This document shows, in pieces, positions 52,561 through 63,083 of a stretch of DNA of 64,000 nt. A program made the translations under genes and the position numbers. A model generated the notes under the pieces. The model worked only from the letters and a program-made list of their open reading frames with translations, made no database searches and was not told the origin of the DNA. This DNA is from an uncultured Holophagaceae bacterium. Lineage in GTDB: Bacteria; Acidobacteriota; Holophagae; Holophagales; Holophagaceae. Numbering within the stretch: the stretch's first letter is position 1; each line of letters starts with the position of its first letter. The stretch spans positions 1-64,000 of the forward strand of contig CAISFO010000083.1 of the NCBI GenBank assembly GCA_903884655.1. Direction: 5' to 3'.

Positions 52561-52923
52561 CCCAGGAAACCAGTCCATGGATCCGGGAGCCTGGATCAGG
52601 TGGTCGAAACCAGTCCTGAACCCACGCCCATCGTGGGCGAAGGCCACTGTGACAACCGCGAAGCGGGCCCCCGCTCGGCACTGAGGGCCCGCCAACCACC
52701 ACCAACCTTCCCCGGGAGCACTCGCCAAAGGCCACACCAACTTTTTAGTGGCCATAAATAACCGACCATGATCAGAATGGGGCCTTGAAATTCCCTATCA
52801 CCCTCCAAGATGCCCTAACCAAGCATTCCTGGGATGGACTGAAACGTGCGCAGACACGGCAATCGGCGCTCAGATCGGCCACCCCCGAGCCATGGCCCGA
52901 GCAGCAGCCGAAGGAGACAACGT
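52561..52923. other. Upstream region of the giant gene pair, no gene seen
   Basis: This holds possible further debris of the serine-hydrolase pseudogene at its left, then the leader of the giant pair. TTGAAA at 52785-52790 is a possible -35 but no good -10 follows. AGGAGA at 52910-52915 is the ribosome site of the downstream gene. Confidence 0.4.
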
Positions 52924-55900
52924 ATGGGAAGCACGCAAAAACCCAACGACAGGCCGGGGGTGGACCACGCTGCGGAGTCGACCAGGACCAGTCTCGCCAG
53001 CCAGGTGCGGCGGGCGCCCAACCGGCTGCTGCTGGCCGACCAGTTGCTGCATGAGCTGACGCTGCGACCCGACCTGGTCAACGGCATTCAGCTGGGCGAG
53101 CTCATCACCCCCGAGGCCCTGCGGACCCCGGGCCAGTGGGTACTGCGCTCAGAGGACCTGCTCTCCTTCCACCTCGAGCTCAACGGACTGCGCGCCCAGG
53201 CGAACGCCGACACTCCGGAGGCTGCCCCGGTATTGATGGTGGAGGGCCAAGGTCCGGCCACCATCAGCCTGCACTTCGCGCCGCAGGCGATTGCCGAGCG
53301 CGTGTTTTTTGCGGCCTCGCCCTTCCCCAGGGAGCAGGACGGCCACGTCGAGGGTGGCACTGATCAGCCACCGGCGTCTGTGCCGCCCACGCCAGTGAAG
53401 CCCCTGGCCAAGCCACCCATTGGCACCCGGATCGCCTACCCCAGCCGCCTGGTCTTCCTGTTTGACGAAGCCAAGCTGCGCAAAGCCGGCGTCTGGCCCG
53501 TGCCCTACACCCAGGCCGGCATCCTGCAGGCCTGCCGCGTGCTCACGCTCAACGTGGCGGCCAATGCGCGCTACCAGCCGCCTCGCCGGCCGGTCAAGCG
53601 CGGCATCTACCGTAAGCCGCGCAAATCCATTGTGAGCACCGCGCATGCCGCGCTCAGCGTAGCCGACAAGGGCAGCCTGCTGGCCAGCGCCCTGCGCAAT
53701 GAGCAACTGGCGCGCCTGCTGGGCGCCAGCGCCGCCAGTGTGTTGCTGCGCAGGGCCGACCTCCCCTACACCGGCGCCGCTGCCGATGCCGTAGCGGCCA
53801 GCGAAGCGCTGTTTGCCGCACCTGCAGCCGCGCAACCTCTGGTCATGCCCGCCACGCTCAGTGCCCTGGCCCTGAGCACGACCATCCAGTCCATCAGCGC
53901 CTCGGCAGCAGCCGCAGCCAAGTACCTGACCGTGCCGCGCCCACGCAAGCCGGGCGACCGCGAGACCGCCCTGGAGTTGCCGTTCCGTCTCGTGCTCTCA
54001 CCCAACGCCCAGGCCCGCTTCACCCACAGTGCCCTGCCATCCGCCTTCGCGCCCACCGGTCACACCGCCCTGTGGTGCACCCGATTGGCCGAGGCTCACG
54101 AGGCCGACACCGGCATCCACCAGCCGCTGGACGAACCCATCCGGGCCATCTGGGCGCGCGGCGGACCGGAGTCTGACCATAGCCTCTTCACCGATCACTG
54201 GCCCGCCGTCCCTACGCCGCCGGAGCACGACAACAAGCCGCCCGGGCCCAAGCTCTTTCTTCAGACCCTGGACGATGCCGACCGCTACAACATCGCCCAG
54301 CTGAGCGGCAATTTCGCACTTTCGGGTGGCCTGCACGAAGCGATCGACTGCCAGCGGCTGATGCTGTCGTCGCTGGGGGGCTGGCTGGACGTGCGCGGCA
54401 ACTGGAGGGTGCCGCCTGGTCTCGGCGTTGAGCAATGGGTGCACCACGCCGCCCAGGCTCGCGACCATTACGTACGGGTCATCTACAAAGGCTATCTGCT
54501 GCCCTTCGGACACCGGGTTTCGCTGGTGAAGGTCAGCGAGCGCTTCTTCATGAACCAGGAGCAGGGCAACGCTGCCTACCTGCTCCAGCGCATGTACCTC
54601 ATCGTCAAAGAGCCGGTACGGGAGTTCCCCGAGACCCATCTCTTCAAGATGGCGGGCAGCCAGCCGCAGTACTACCACCGCGCCATGCCCTTCCCGGTGG
54701 TGCGGCTGCTCACGGTCGTGACCCCAGACATCGCCGACCCCGGCGGCACCTCCATTGCCGGCCATGGCCAGAGCCTGTTCTGGCCCAGGCTGCCGGGCCA
54801 GGACCTGCCCTATCAGTTCCAGTACGAAGCCACAGACCTCGATGGCAAGGCCATCCGCTTCAGCCTGGGCGGCATCTTCATTGACAACACCCTGGCCAAT
54901 CCGGCGGCGGGGGGTGACCCGCTGCCCAACTTCAAGGCGGCACAGGACGACTGGAATCGCACCCAGCCGGAGGCAGGGCGGACCCAGCCAGAGGCATGGC
55001 GAACCGCGCAGCTCAACCGCCAGAAGGTGGCCTTGGCACCCTCGACCAAGCCCGGTGACACGGCAAGCGAAGTGGATTCCCTGGTGTTCGGTGCAGAAAC
55101 AGAAGGCTTGCAAGGGAAGATAGCCAGCCCCCTGATGCGAGCCACCGTCCTGCAAGCGAATGTGCGGCTGACCAGCATCGGCGCGCTCACCGGCGGCGCG
55201 GGCACCAATCCGATGACGTACGAAGACGGCTATCTGGCGCTGCAGACGGGCTTCGGCCCGGGCGAGGTCTACGCCAAAATTGTCGGCGGCCAGGGGCTCG
55301 ACTTCACGAGTTGTGGCCACCGCTCGGGCGGCTTCGTGCAGCCCAATCTGGCTCCCAGTGGCCTCTCGCGTCTGAAGGGGCCGGTCTCGGGCGATCTGAA
55401 CCAGGTCGCCGCTGGCGAATTCCATCCGGAGGACTTTTTCAGCAGCCTGGCACCACTGCTCTTCGGCTGCATCCCCCTGGGCGGCCTCATCAAGGAGATC
55501 GCGGGCGATCTGGGCTTCAAGGAGATTCCGAACTTCGTCACCGAGGCCCTGCAGGAAGGCGAGGCCCTGTTCACCAGCCTGGGCCAGCTCGACAAGCTCG
55601 ATGACGTGATCGTCGGCCTGGTGGAGCAGGCCGCCCAGGCCGCCATCACCCAGGCCATGCAACTGGCTTTCAACACCGTCGCCAAGCAGCTCGCCGTGCT
55701 TGACACCAACACCGCCGCCCTGGAGGCGCAGGCACAGGCCGTGGTGGCGGCAGCCTCCGGAGTGGCCTCGGCACTGGGCAGCGCAGGCGCCAGCCTGCTG
55801 TCCAACCCCGCCGCCCTGCAGGCCGCGCTCGACCCCCTGTTGAATGCCCTGCAGGCCCTGGCCAATGCCTTGTCCGCGCGCGACAGCCTGCTCAAGGTAC

Positions 55901-57321
55901 CCGGTGCCGATGGCCTGTCCAACTCCATGATCCAGATGGTGCGCCAGCAGATCGCCCTGGTCCAGAATCGCGTGCAGCAGGCTAAAGATACCCTGGCCGA
56001 CTTCGCCAAGATTCCGGATGTGGTCGCCAAGGCACAGTCTGCGTTCTCGGCGCTGACCAAGGTGCTGGTCACCCCCGACCAACTGCTGATCCTGCTCAAG
56101 GGCGGCACCCTCGGGCCATTGCTCACCGCGCTCAACGCGGAGCTGGGCGGCTTCTCCGACGCCCTCGAACCCCTCAAGCTGATCGATGGTGCGGCCAAGA
56201 GCACCCTGCTGAGCCTGATCGATGGTCTGAAGCCGGTGCTCAGCGCCGTCGACAAGTTGTTGCCGATCCTGGAATCGCTGGTGGGCGACGAGATCGTGGT
56301 GCGCTTCGCCTTCAACCCGACGCTGGCACCCTTCTCGCTCTCCTCGGCGCTGACCAATCTCTTCTTCCCCCACGAACCCAAGGGCTTCGTGGTCGCGGTC
56401 GAGGCCCGCGTCAAGAAGAGCGGCGGCGCACCGGTCGCGAAGGTGCGCTGCGCCCTCAATCACTTCGACCTCAACCTGCTGGGCGACAAGGACTCCGGCT
56501 TCATCAAGCTGGAGTTCGAGAAGATTGAGTTCACGGCCGACTCCTCGCTGAAGACGAATGTCGATGTCGGCTTCTCGGGCATCCATTTCATCGGAGTGCT
56601 TTCCTTTGTGGAGTCGCTGCGCTCCTTGATTCCGCTCGACGGGTTCTCCGACCCGCCCAGCCTCACGGTCGACGAGCACGGCCTCGACGCGCAGTTCAGC
56701 GTGGCCTTGCCCAACCTCGCGGTCGGGGTGATGAGTCTGACTAATCTGAGCCTGGGGGCCGGGTTCACCGTGCCCTTCATCGGTCAGCCACTGTCCGTGC
56801 GCTTCCTCTTCTGCACCCGGGAGGCACCCTTCAATTTGACTGTCTCGCTGTTCGGCGGGGGGGGCTTCTTCGGCATCTGCATCGATCCGCATGGCGTGCA
56901 GAAGCTCGAGGCCAGCTTCGAGTTCGGTGCGGCGATCGCAATCGACTTCGGCGTGGCCAGCGGCGGCGTGCACGTGATGGCCGGCATTTACTTCAAGATG
57001 GAGCCGAGCAAGGCCTCGCTGACCGGGTACTTCCGGCTCGGCGGATTTGTGGATGTGCTGGGCCTGGTCTCCGCGTCCATCGAGCTCTACATGGACCTCA
57101 CCTACATCTTCGAAGAGGGCAAGTGCGTCGGTCACGCCACCCTCACCATCGAGGTGCATGTGCTGTTCTTCTCGGCAAGCGTCGCGATTTCGGCCGAGCG
57201 CAAGTTTGCGGGCTCCAGCGGTGACCCATCCTTTGCCGCCCTGATGGGCCCGGGGGAAGGCGTGGTCATCACGCCCACTACGGCCTACGCCTGGCGCGAA
57301 TACTGCGAAGCCTTCGCTTGA
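52924..57321 (+). CDS. Giant protein A of an uncharacterised gene pair (1465 aa)
   Basis: No signal peptide; the N-terminus is soluble and charged. Residues ~1-540 look globular and beta-rich, with blocks VFLFDEAKLRKAGVWPVPYT (about 178-197), TALELPFRLVLSPNAQARF-type text (about 343-360), TALWCTRLAEAH and YVRVIYKGYLLPFGHRVSLV (about 520-540). Residues ~850-1110 are Ala/Leu-rich helices. Residues ~1120-1440 are hydrophobic beta segments with Gly clusters (LFGGGGFFGICIDPHG; GAAIAIDFGVASGGVHVMAG; YFRLGGFVDVLGLVSASIEL), like a membrane-embedding or lipid-facing sheet. Similar sequences exist, as far as I recall, as unnamed proteins in actinobacteria and others. AGGAGA precedes the ATG. Confidence 0.7.
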   Translation: MGSTQKPNDRPGVDHAAESTRTSLASQVRRAPNRLLLADQLLHELTLRPDLVNGIQLGELITPEALRTPGQWVLRSEDLLSFHLELNGLRAQANADTPEAAPVLMVEGQGPATISLHFAPQAIAERVFFAASPFPREQDGHVEGGTDQPPASVPPTPVKPLAKPPIGTRIAYPSRLVFLFDEAKLRKAGVWPVPYTQAGILQACRVLTLNVAANARYQPPRRPVKRGIYRKPRKSIVSTAHAALSVADKGSLLASALRNEQLARLLGASAASVLLRRADLPYTGAAADAVAASEALFAAPAAAQPLVMPATLSALALSTTIQSISASAAAAAKYLTVPRPRKPGDRETALELPFRLVLSPNAQARFTHSALPSAFAPTGHTALWCTRLAEAHEADTGIHQPLDEPIRAIWARGGPESDHSLFTDHWPAVPTPPEHDNKPPGPKLFLQTLDDADRYNIAQLSGNFALSGGLHEAIDCQRLMLSSLGGWLDVRGNWRVPPGLGVEQWVHHAAQARDHYVRVIYKGYLLPFGHRVSLVKVSERFFMNQEQGNAAYLLQRMYLIVKEPVREFPETHLFKMAGSQPQYYHRAMPFPVVRLLTVVTPDIADPGGTSIAGHGQSLFWPRLPGQDLPYQFQYEATDLDGKAIRFSLGGIFIDNTLANPAAGGDPLPNFKAAQDDWNRTQPEAGRTQPEAWRTAQLNRQKVALAPSTKPGDTASEVDSLVFGAETEGLQGKIASPLMRATVLQANVRLTSIGALTGGAGTNPMTYEDGYLALQTGFGPGEVYAKIVGGQGLDFTSCGHRSGGFVQPNLAPSGLSRLKGPVSGDLNQVAAGEFHPEDFFSSLAPLLFGCIPLGGLIKEIAGDLGFKEIPNFVTEALQEGEALFTSLGQLDKLDDVIVGLVEQAAQAAITQAMQLAFNTVAKQLAVLDTNTAALEAQAQAVVAAASGVASALGSAGASLLSNPAALQAALDPLLNALQALANALSARDSLLKVPGADGLSNSMIQMVRQQIALVQNRVQQAKDTLADFAKIPDVVAKAQSAFSALTKVLVTPDQLLILLKGGTLGPLLTALNAELGGFSDALEPLKLIDGAAKSTLLSLIDGLKPVLSAVDKLLPILESLVGDEIVVRFAFNPTLAPFSLSSALTNLFFPHEPKGFVVAVEARVKKSGGAPVAKVRCALNHFDLNLLGDKDSGFIKLEFEKIEFTADSSLKTNVDVGFSGIHFIGVLSFVESLRSLIPLDGFSDPPSLTVDEHGLDAQFSVALPNLAVGVMSLTNLSLGAGFTVPFIGQPLSVRFLFCTREAPFNLTVSLFGGGGFFGICIDPHGVQKLEASFEFGAAIAIDFGVASGGVHVMAGIYFKMEPSKASLTGYFRLGGFVDVLGLVSASIELYMDLTYIFEEGKCVGHATLTIEVHVLFFSASVAISAERKFAGSSGDPSFAALMGPGEGVVITPTTAYAWREYCEAFA

Positions 57322-57340
57322 ATCGGTTGAGGAGACCACC

Positions 57341-60300
57341 ATGGCCACCCAAAAGATCATCTGGACCGCACTGCCCAAGGGCTTCACGGCCGATGGCGAA
57401 CTCATCGTCTCCCTCGTGCCCTCGTTTCGCCTCACCCCTCAGGCGCCCGACGAGCAGGTACTCAAAGCCTTCCGCGACCTGCTCGACTGGCCTGGGCAGC
57501 TGGCCCATACCCGTTTCACCTTGCGTATCGGCGTCGATGCCTATGACCTCAAGCCCCTCAGCGCACCCAGTTCCGCCGTCTGGAAGGAGGTCTTTCCGGC
57601 CGACCTGCCCGTGGCGGGCTATGTCTTCAACGACCTGTCTAAACACAACCTGCGCTCCTTCCCGGTGCGCACCGTGGTCAGCTATCTGCATACCCACTAC
57701 GGCGAGCTGGCCGAGCAAGACGGCCTGAAGCGGCCCTCCCTCTTCGGCCCGGGCAGTCGGCTGCAAGGCATGCTGGCCGAGCTCGGCATCCACCGGTACA
57801 GCCGTCTTCGTGGCGGCATCGGACGCTGGTTCGAAGACGGGCGCAGCAAGGAGACCGGCACCACCCAGCTCGAAGCCGCCCTCAACGACGCCTTCTTCAG
57901 CGACCAGGGCGTGGCCCCACCCACGGTGGTCGGCATCGACGGCCAGCCCCGCGATAACACTTCCAGCTACATCCATGCCCGCAAGCTGCGCCGTGCCCTG
58001 CCGGCCAATCTGAGCGGTGCGGCAGCCTCCCTGTTCCACAGCGACGCTGAGTACGCCCTCTACCAGGCCAATCGCTTCTACCAGCGTCCTGAAAATGCGC
58101 GCCCCTACAGTGACCTGCCCAATGCGGGAGCCGCCTCCCCCCCGATCCAGGCACCCGAGTTCGACTTCCACCGCATGGCCGCCAGCTTCGCCGATGCGCC
58201 TGCGGTGATGCGCCAACTCGGTCTGGTCCTGGACGCCATCGTTGTGGGCAGTCGCGCCGTGGTCCAGGAAGCTGACGGTCTGCCTGGTCATCTCCTGCTT
58301 GGCAGGATGAGCCTGCTGATCCAGCACCGTCCCTGGGAAGTGGCCACTGAGGTGAGCACCCCGGCCACCGCCTTCCGGCTCACGCCCCGGCGCTTCACCT
58401 GTGACACCCGTACTGATCGCCACCAGGCCGGCCTGCTGCGCCTGGGGGGCGCCCGCCCCATCGGCACCCAGGACCAGGAACTGCAGGGCAAGGACCGCGG
58501 CTTCGCCCTCACCGCCGTTGACCCCGATGGTGCCGCGCTCAAGACCGTGGGTTTTGCCCTCTCCCTGCAGGACCACCTCGCCAAGGTGGGCGACCCCGGT
58601 GATCCCGACACCCTGAGCCAGCCCGGGGAACTGAGCTACACCACCAGCCAGGGCGAGACCGTCTCGGCCCTGCGCAGCCAAGGCATCACCCTGGTTGAGC
58701 ATGGGCGAGCCGGCCACGTGGCCGACGACACGATCGCCGCCAGCCTCAAGAACGACGCGGTCAACTCCCACCTGGGCAACAAGATTGTCTCGTTTGCCGA
58801 GGATGTGCTGCGCGGCTACCGCATCGACGTCTTCGACGAATCCACGGGCCACTGGCGTTCACTGTGTCAGCGGGAGGCCCGCTATGGCTGGACGGCCGGA
58901 CACCCCAGCGCCCCACCCCTGGCCGATGCCAGGGACGAGGGCTACATCAGCGGCGCCTCGACCAGCAGCAAGCCAGCCGACGAGCTGCCCCCCGGCGCCA
59001 CGCAGAACCACTACCTGCACGAGGCCTTGGTGAAGTGGACCGGCTGGAGCCTGGTGGCGCCCCGCCCAGGCCGGCGCATCCGCCCCTTCCCGGACAGCAC
59101 CACGCCGCCTGCCGAGCGCGCCAGACTCGGCCTGCTGCAGGAGGAGAAGGTCGACGAGCAGACCGCCGCCGATACCCACCCAGATGGCACACCGGTCACC
59201 CGTGACGTGAGCGCCGTTCCGGGCAGCCTTCCCAAGCTGCGCTTTGGCCATGCCTACCGGTTGCGCGCCCGCCTGGTCGATCTGGCCGGCAACAGCCTGA
59301 CCTTTGATGATCCGACCCTCGGCAAGCTTGAAGAGGCCAGCGAACCCATCACCTACCTGCGCTACGAGCCGCTGGATGCGCCAGCGCTCTCGCTGCGCCA
59401 GCGGGTCAGCGAGGGCGAATCGCTGGAGCGCATGGTGATCCGCAGCAACTATGGGCTGAGCTCCGCGACCTACCTTGGCGCGGCGCCGTACAACGCAAAT
59501 GTACTTGCCGACAGCGGCTTTTCCTACGCCCCGATCAACGAGCGCCACATGGTGCCACCCAAGACCAGTCAGCTGCTCGCTGAACAGCACGGCGCCTTCG
59601 AGACGGCCATCGGCGCCGGGGCCACGCCAGCTCAGATCGCCGCGGCCTATGACCTCATCAGCGGCCTCGAAGCAGGCACGCTCTACAACGGCGGTGCCTC
59701 GGTGCACATCATCACGCCGCCCAGAGACGGGGCCGTGCCGCGCTCGCCCGAGCGCGATCTCGCCGTGGCCCCGCCCGAAGGCTTCCGCCTGCTGCCAGGC
59801 GAGTATCTGATCCATACCGAGGCCGGGCTCGCCACGCCCTATCTGCCCGACCCGATTGCTGCGGCGGTGTCCCTGCGCGGCCTGCCCGGCGTATTCGTCG
59901 AGGCGGTGATCGACGCGACCGACGGTGTGCGGTCGGTGCAGATCCCCGGTACCGAGGAGTTCATCGTGATCGTACCCCTGGCCGGAAGCTGGCCCAAGCG
60001 CCAGGGCCTGCGCCTGGCTGTGGCCGAGCACCCAGACGAGCTGGCCGCCTTCGATGGCTGCGCGGTGGGCGCCACGTTGCCGGACCGCCTGCCCACCTGG
60101 AACAGCGCCGAGCGCGTCCTGACCGTCTTCCTGCGCAAGGGAGAGGTCGCCCAGGTTCACTACTCCAGCGCGCTCGAACCGAAAGCGGTGAACCAGATCG
60201 CGGTTCCAACGCTGGCCGCCACGCCTGCCAAAGTGGCCATCCAGAGTGTGCTGGGTGCGAACTGGATGGTGACCCCCGACCGCCCCTTGACGATGGTGCA

Positions 60301-62104
60301 TGCCACCCAGCAGCCCGTGTGCGAGCCGGTGTTCGAGCATCTCATCCCCAACCGCATGCCCGACCAGACCTGGGCCGAGCTGCGCCGCTGCTTTGTGCGC
60401 TTTCATGCACGCTCCACGGCCCAGCTTGAAGTGCTGGCCGACTGGTTCGAATGGACCGACGACCCGACACTGCCAGCCCCGGTGCGCCGAGCCTTCAGTG
60501 CCCGCCTGCCCCACGTCCACATCGAACAGCCGCCGCTGCGCAGCCAGGAACCCGCCAGCGGCGTGTTCTTCGAGGGCCTGGGCACCGGCAGCGCCGAGGC
60601 GGCGCTCGCCCACATCCGCCACGAGTTTGGCGATCACAAGTTCCGTCTGGTGATCTACCGACTGCGCGCCACCACCCGTTTTGCCGAGTACCTGCCGGCA
60701 AGCATCCGCGGCGATGCCACCAACATGATTCGTGTCGGCCTCGAGTTTGCCGGCCACACCCTGACCTTGCCGCCCAACTACACGGCGCAGTACCCGGATC
60801 CGGCGGCCCTGCCCCCTGCCGCCTTGCCGACGGACCCCGAACTCGGCGCACCGCTATTGCCCAACGCCTTGCCGGCTCAGCCCGGCAGCATCGTACCCGC
60901 CAGCCGCCGGCCCGACGCGCCCAGGATTGCCTACGTCGTTCCCACATTCCGCTGGGATGAACAGGGCAGCGATCTCGCCGGCGGCATCGTCAGCATCCGG
61001 CGTGGCAATGGCCTGCGGGTCTACCTGGAGCGGCCCTGGTTCAGCAGCGGCGAAGGCGAACTGCTGGGCGTCGTGTGCGGCTCGTCAGCCCCCGCCCAAC
61101 ACCCCTTCGTCAACTTGCCATCTGAGCTCGTTGGCCACGTCTCGCAGTGGGGCCAGGATCCCATCCTCAACAGCCTCGTGCCCCGTCCGGTCATGCACAC
61201 GAGCGCCTTCAGTGCCCGGGTGGCCGAGTACAGCCTCTGGCTGCCCGAGGCGTCGCGCAGTATGGACGTGGCCGCGCACCGTGTGCACTTCGATTTCGAG
61301 CGCCGCCTGTGGTTCGCCGATCTCGAAATTGACGCCGGCGCGAGCTACAGCCCCTTCGTGCGCCTGGCCCTCGTGCGGTTGCAACCCCATGCGCTCAGCG
61401 GCTGTGCTCTCTCGCCTGTCCAGCACACCCAGTACGCCCAGCTGCCGCCCACGCGCGAGCTCCATCTCTCGCGTGCCCCACGGCGCCAGAGCGGGGTTTC
61501 GCTGCAGGTGTTCGGCCCTGCGCCGGAGATAGGTCCCGCGTCTGCCCGAGGCGAGCTGACCGGACGCCTGGATGCATCCCCCGCGCTCTCCGATTTCTTC
61601 GGGCCCCTCCTGGGCTATGATCGCGGCCACAACCGCATCGAGCTTGTGGTGCAACGCCAGGTCAGCGGCCTGGCCACCGACCTGGACTGGGAGGATGTGA
61701 GCAGCATCGCCCCGCTGAGCGGCGAGGCCGAGCCGGGCCAATTCGCCCCGGCCGGCCCGCGCCTCGCCATGGAGGACACCGCCGACTTTGCAAGCGTAAC
61801 GCCCGAACCCAGACTGCTGGCCGCTCCCGTTCTCAGCGCCCGGATTCCGAGCGACCTTTTCCATGGCGGACTGGAGAACCTGTACCGCCTGCGCAATGAC
61901 CTCCTCTTCAGCGGCCTGCTGCAGCTTCCTCCCACGCCCGAGGGCGAGCGCTGGCGGCTGATCGTGCGCGAGTACGAGCGCCATTTCGGCGACTTCAACA
62001 TCACCGACCACTCGCCCCTGGGCCGCGTCACCCGCCCGGGCATCGCCGAGCGGCTGGTCTTTGCGCGGGAGTTCTATGTCCTGGGCTACCAGCCGACCAC
62101 CTAA
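57341..62104 (+). CDS. Giant protein B of an uncharacterised gene pair (1587 aa)
   Basis: Starts 19 bases after protein A with GAGGAGA upstream, so it is in the same operon. No signal peptide and no transmembrane helix are obvious. The N-terminus MATQKIIWTALPKGFTADGE leads into a beta-rich region (SLVPSFRLTPQ, FTLRIGVDAYDL). The middle has RFGHAYRLRARLVDLAGNSL-type beta text (about 630) and LRYEPLDAPALSLRQRVSEG. The C-terminus has ERWRLIVREYERHFGD and RLVFAREFYVLGYQPTT. No enzyme motif is recognised. Large, soluble and beta-rich suggests a structural or shell/binding role, which is speculation. Intact over 4.7 kb, so under selection. Confidence 0.7.
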   Translation: MATQKIIWTALPKGFTADGELIVSLVPSFRLTPQAPDEQVLKAFRDLLDWPGQLAHTRFTLRIGVDAYDLKPLSAPSSAVWKEVFPADLPVAGYVFNDLSKHNLRSFPVRTVVSYLHTHYGELAEQDGLKRPSLFGPGSRLQGMLAELGIHRYSRLRGGIGRWFEDGRSKETGTTQLEAALNDAFFSDQGVAPPTVVGIDGQPRDNTSSYIHARKLRRALPANLSGAAASLFHSDAEYALYQANRFYQRPENARPYSDLPNAGAASPPIQAPEFDFHRMAASFADAPAVMRQLGLVLDAIVVGSRAVVQEADGLPGHLLLGRMSLLIQHRPWEVATEVSTPATAFRLTPRRFTCDTRTDRHQAGLLRLGGARPIGTQDQELQGKDRGFALTAVDPDGAALKTVGFALSLQDHLAKVGDPGDPDTLSQPGELSYTTSQGETVSALRSQGITLVEHGRAGHVADDTIAASLKNDAVNSHLGNKIVSFAEDVLRGYRIDVFDESTGHWRSLCQREARYGWTAGHPSAPPLADARDEGYISGASTSSKPADELPPGATQNHYLHEALVKWTGWSLVAPRPGRRIRPFPDSTTPPAERARLGLLQEEKVDEQTAADTHPDGTPVTRDVSAVPGSLPKLRFGHAYRLRARLVDLAGNSLTFDDPTLGKLEEASEPITYLRYEPLDAPALSLRQRVSEGESLERMVIRSNYGLSSATYLGAAPYNANVLADSGFSYAPINERHMVPPKTSQLLAEQHGAFETAIGAGATPAQIAAAYDLISGLEAGTLYNGGASVHIITPPRDGAVPRSPERDLAVAPPEGFRLLPGEYLIHTEAGLATPYLPDPIAAAVSLRGLPGVFVEAVIDATDGVRSVQIPGTEEFIVIVPLAGSWPKRQGLRLAVAEHPDELAAFDGCAVGATLPDRLPTWNSAERVLTVFLRKGEVAQVHYSSALEPKAVNQIAVPTLAATPAKVAIQSVLGANWMVTPDRPLTMVHATQQPVCEPVFEHLIPNRMPDQTWAELRRCFVRFHARSTAQLEVLADWFEWTDDPTLPAPVRRAFSARLPHVHIEQPPLRSQEPASGVFFEGLGTGSAEAALAHIRHEFGDHKFRLVIYRLRATTRFAEYLPASIRGDATNMIRVGLEFAGHTLTLPPNYTAQYPDPAALPPAALPTDPELGAPLLPNALPAQPGSIVPASRRPDAPRIAYVVPTFRWDEQGSDLAGGIVSIRRGNGLRVYLERPWFSSGEGELLGVVCGSSAPAQHPFVNLPSELVGHVSQWGQDPILNSLVPRPVMHTSAFSARVAEYSLWLPEASRSMDVAAHRVHFDFERRLWFADLEIDAGASYSPFVRLALVRLQPHALSGCALSPVQHTQYAQLPPTRELHLSRAPRRQSGVSLQVFGPAPEIGPASARGELTGRLDASPALSDFFGPLLGYDRGHNRIELVVQRQVSGLATDLDWEDVSSIAPLSGEAEPGQFAPAGPRLAMEDTADFASVTPEPRLLAAPVLSARIPSDLFHGGLENLYRLRNDLLFSGLLQLPPTPEGERWRLIVREYERHFGDFNITDHSPLGRVTRPGIAERLVFAREFYVLGYQPTT

Positions 62105-62173
62105 TCTCGTGTCATCCATATGGCGAAAGCTGGTTAAGGCGCTGAGCCTTCCACGGGAGCTGTGCCGTGAAGT

Positions 62174-62215
62174 TGACGTCCTCCCCACTTCTATACCAAG
62201 GATGGTGAGAGTCCT
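62174..62215 (+). repeat. IS left inverted repeat
   Basis: TGACGTCCTCCC, then after a gap ACCAAGGAT and GAGAGTCCT. It pairs with the complement of the right end. Confidence 0.8.
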
Positions 62216-63060
62216 GGGTTAAGGGTTGTCTCGCTGGGATTCGCGGAGGGAGCCGTAGGCGACCGGAGTGAATCCCAGCGTCGCGCCGCTTCGGCTGGGG
62301 TGATGTCGCCGAGGGAGCCGTGGGGTCTGCGGTGATTGTAATCATGCCGCCAGGCTTCGGCGATCCTCCTGGCTTCGGGAAGGCTTCGGAACCAGTGCTC
62401 GTTCAGGCACTCATCCCGGAAGCGCCCGTTGAAGCTCTCGCAAGTGCCGTTCTGCATCGGCTTCCCCGGCTGGATGAAGTGGTGCCGAATCCTTCGCTGA
62501 TAGCACCACTGGTCGAAAACCCGGCTGGTGAACTCCGGACCGTTGTCGGTGACGATGACCTCAGGCCTGCCCCGCTCGTGGATGATCCGGTCCAGCACCC
62601 GTCCCACCCGAAGACCCGGAAGGCTGGTGTCCACCTCGATGGCCAGGCACTCGCGGGTGAAGGTATCGACCACATTCAGGGTCCGCAGCGCCCGACCATC
62701 GGCCAAGGCGTCCGAGGTAAAGTCCATGGCCCACTGCTCACCGGGCCTGGTGGGGGCCTGTAGCTCCTTCCTGGGGCACCCCTTTAGCCGCTTTCGGATG
62801 CGTTTCCGCACGGAGAGCCCTTCTTCTTTGTAGAGCCGGTAGATCCGTTTGACGTTCACAGGGAAGCCCTCCCTCCGCAGGAGCACATGGAGACGCTGGT
62901 AGCCGAATCGCTTCCGCTCTGCCGCCAGTTCCAGCAGCCGTCGGCGCAGCTCGACCCAGTCCTTCCGTCTGGATTGATACCGATAGCTGCACCGCTGCAT
63001 TCCAATCACCCGGCAGGCCCGCCGCTCGCTCATCTGAAACTGGGTCCGAAGGCCACTCAC
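62191..63060 (-). CDS. IS3-family transposase OrfB (DDE integrase)
   Basis: The catalytic half of the transposase, normally made as an OrfAB fusion by frameshift. A helix-turn region ([20 protein letters not shown]) precedes an rve/DDE domain: first Asp in [10 protein letters not shown], second in [10 protein letters not shown], Glu in [18 protein letters not shown]. These match the IS407 subgroup. The GTG at 63060 is the nominal start; the frame is open upstream to the slippage site. No internal stop or frameshift was seen, so it may be active. Confidence 0.92.
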   Translation of the reverse strand: MSGLRTQFQMSERRACRVIGMQRCSYRYQSRRKDWVELRRRLLELAAERKRFGYQRLHVLLRREGFPVNVKRIYRLYKEEGLSVRKRIRKRLKGCPRKELQAPTRPGEQWAMDFTSDALADGRALRTLNVVDTFTRECLAIEVDTSLPGLRVGRVLDRIIHERGRPEVIVTDNGPEFTSRVFDQWCYQRRIRHHFIQPGKPMQNGTCESFNGRFRDECLNEHWFRSLPEARRIAEAWRHDYNHRRPHGSLGDITPAEAARRWDSLRSPTAPSANPSETTLNPGLSPSLV

Positions 63061-63083
63061 AGCCTTCCGTCGATCCGGGGGCC

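Noticed and set aside
53998..57435. 1145-codon minus-strand frame opposite giant protein A
   Set aside because: Low-complexity Gln/Gly/His composition typical of an antisense shadow; the + frame has a ribosome site and ordered beta/helical pattern.
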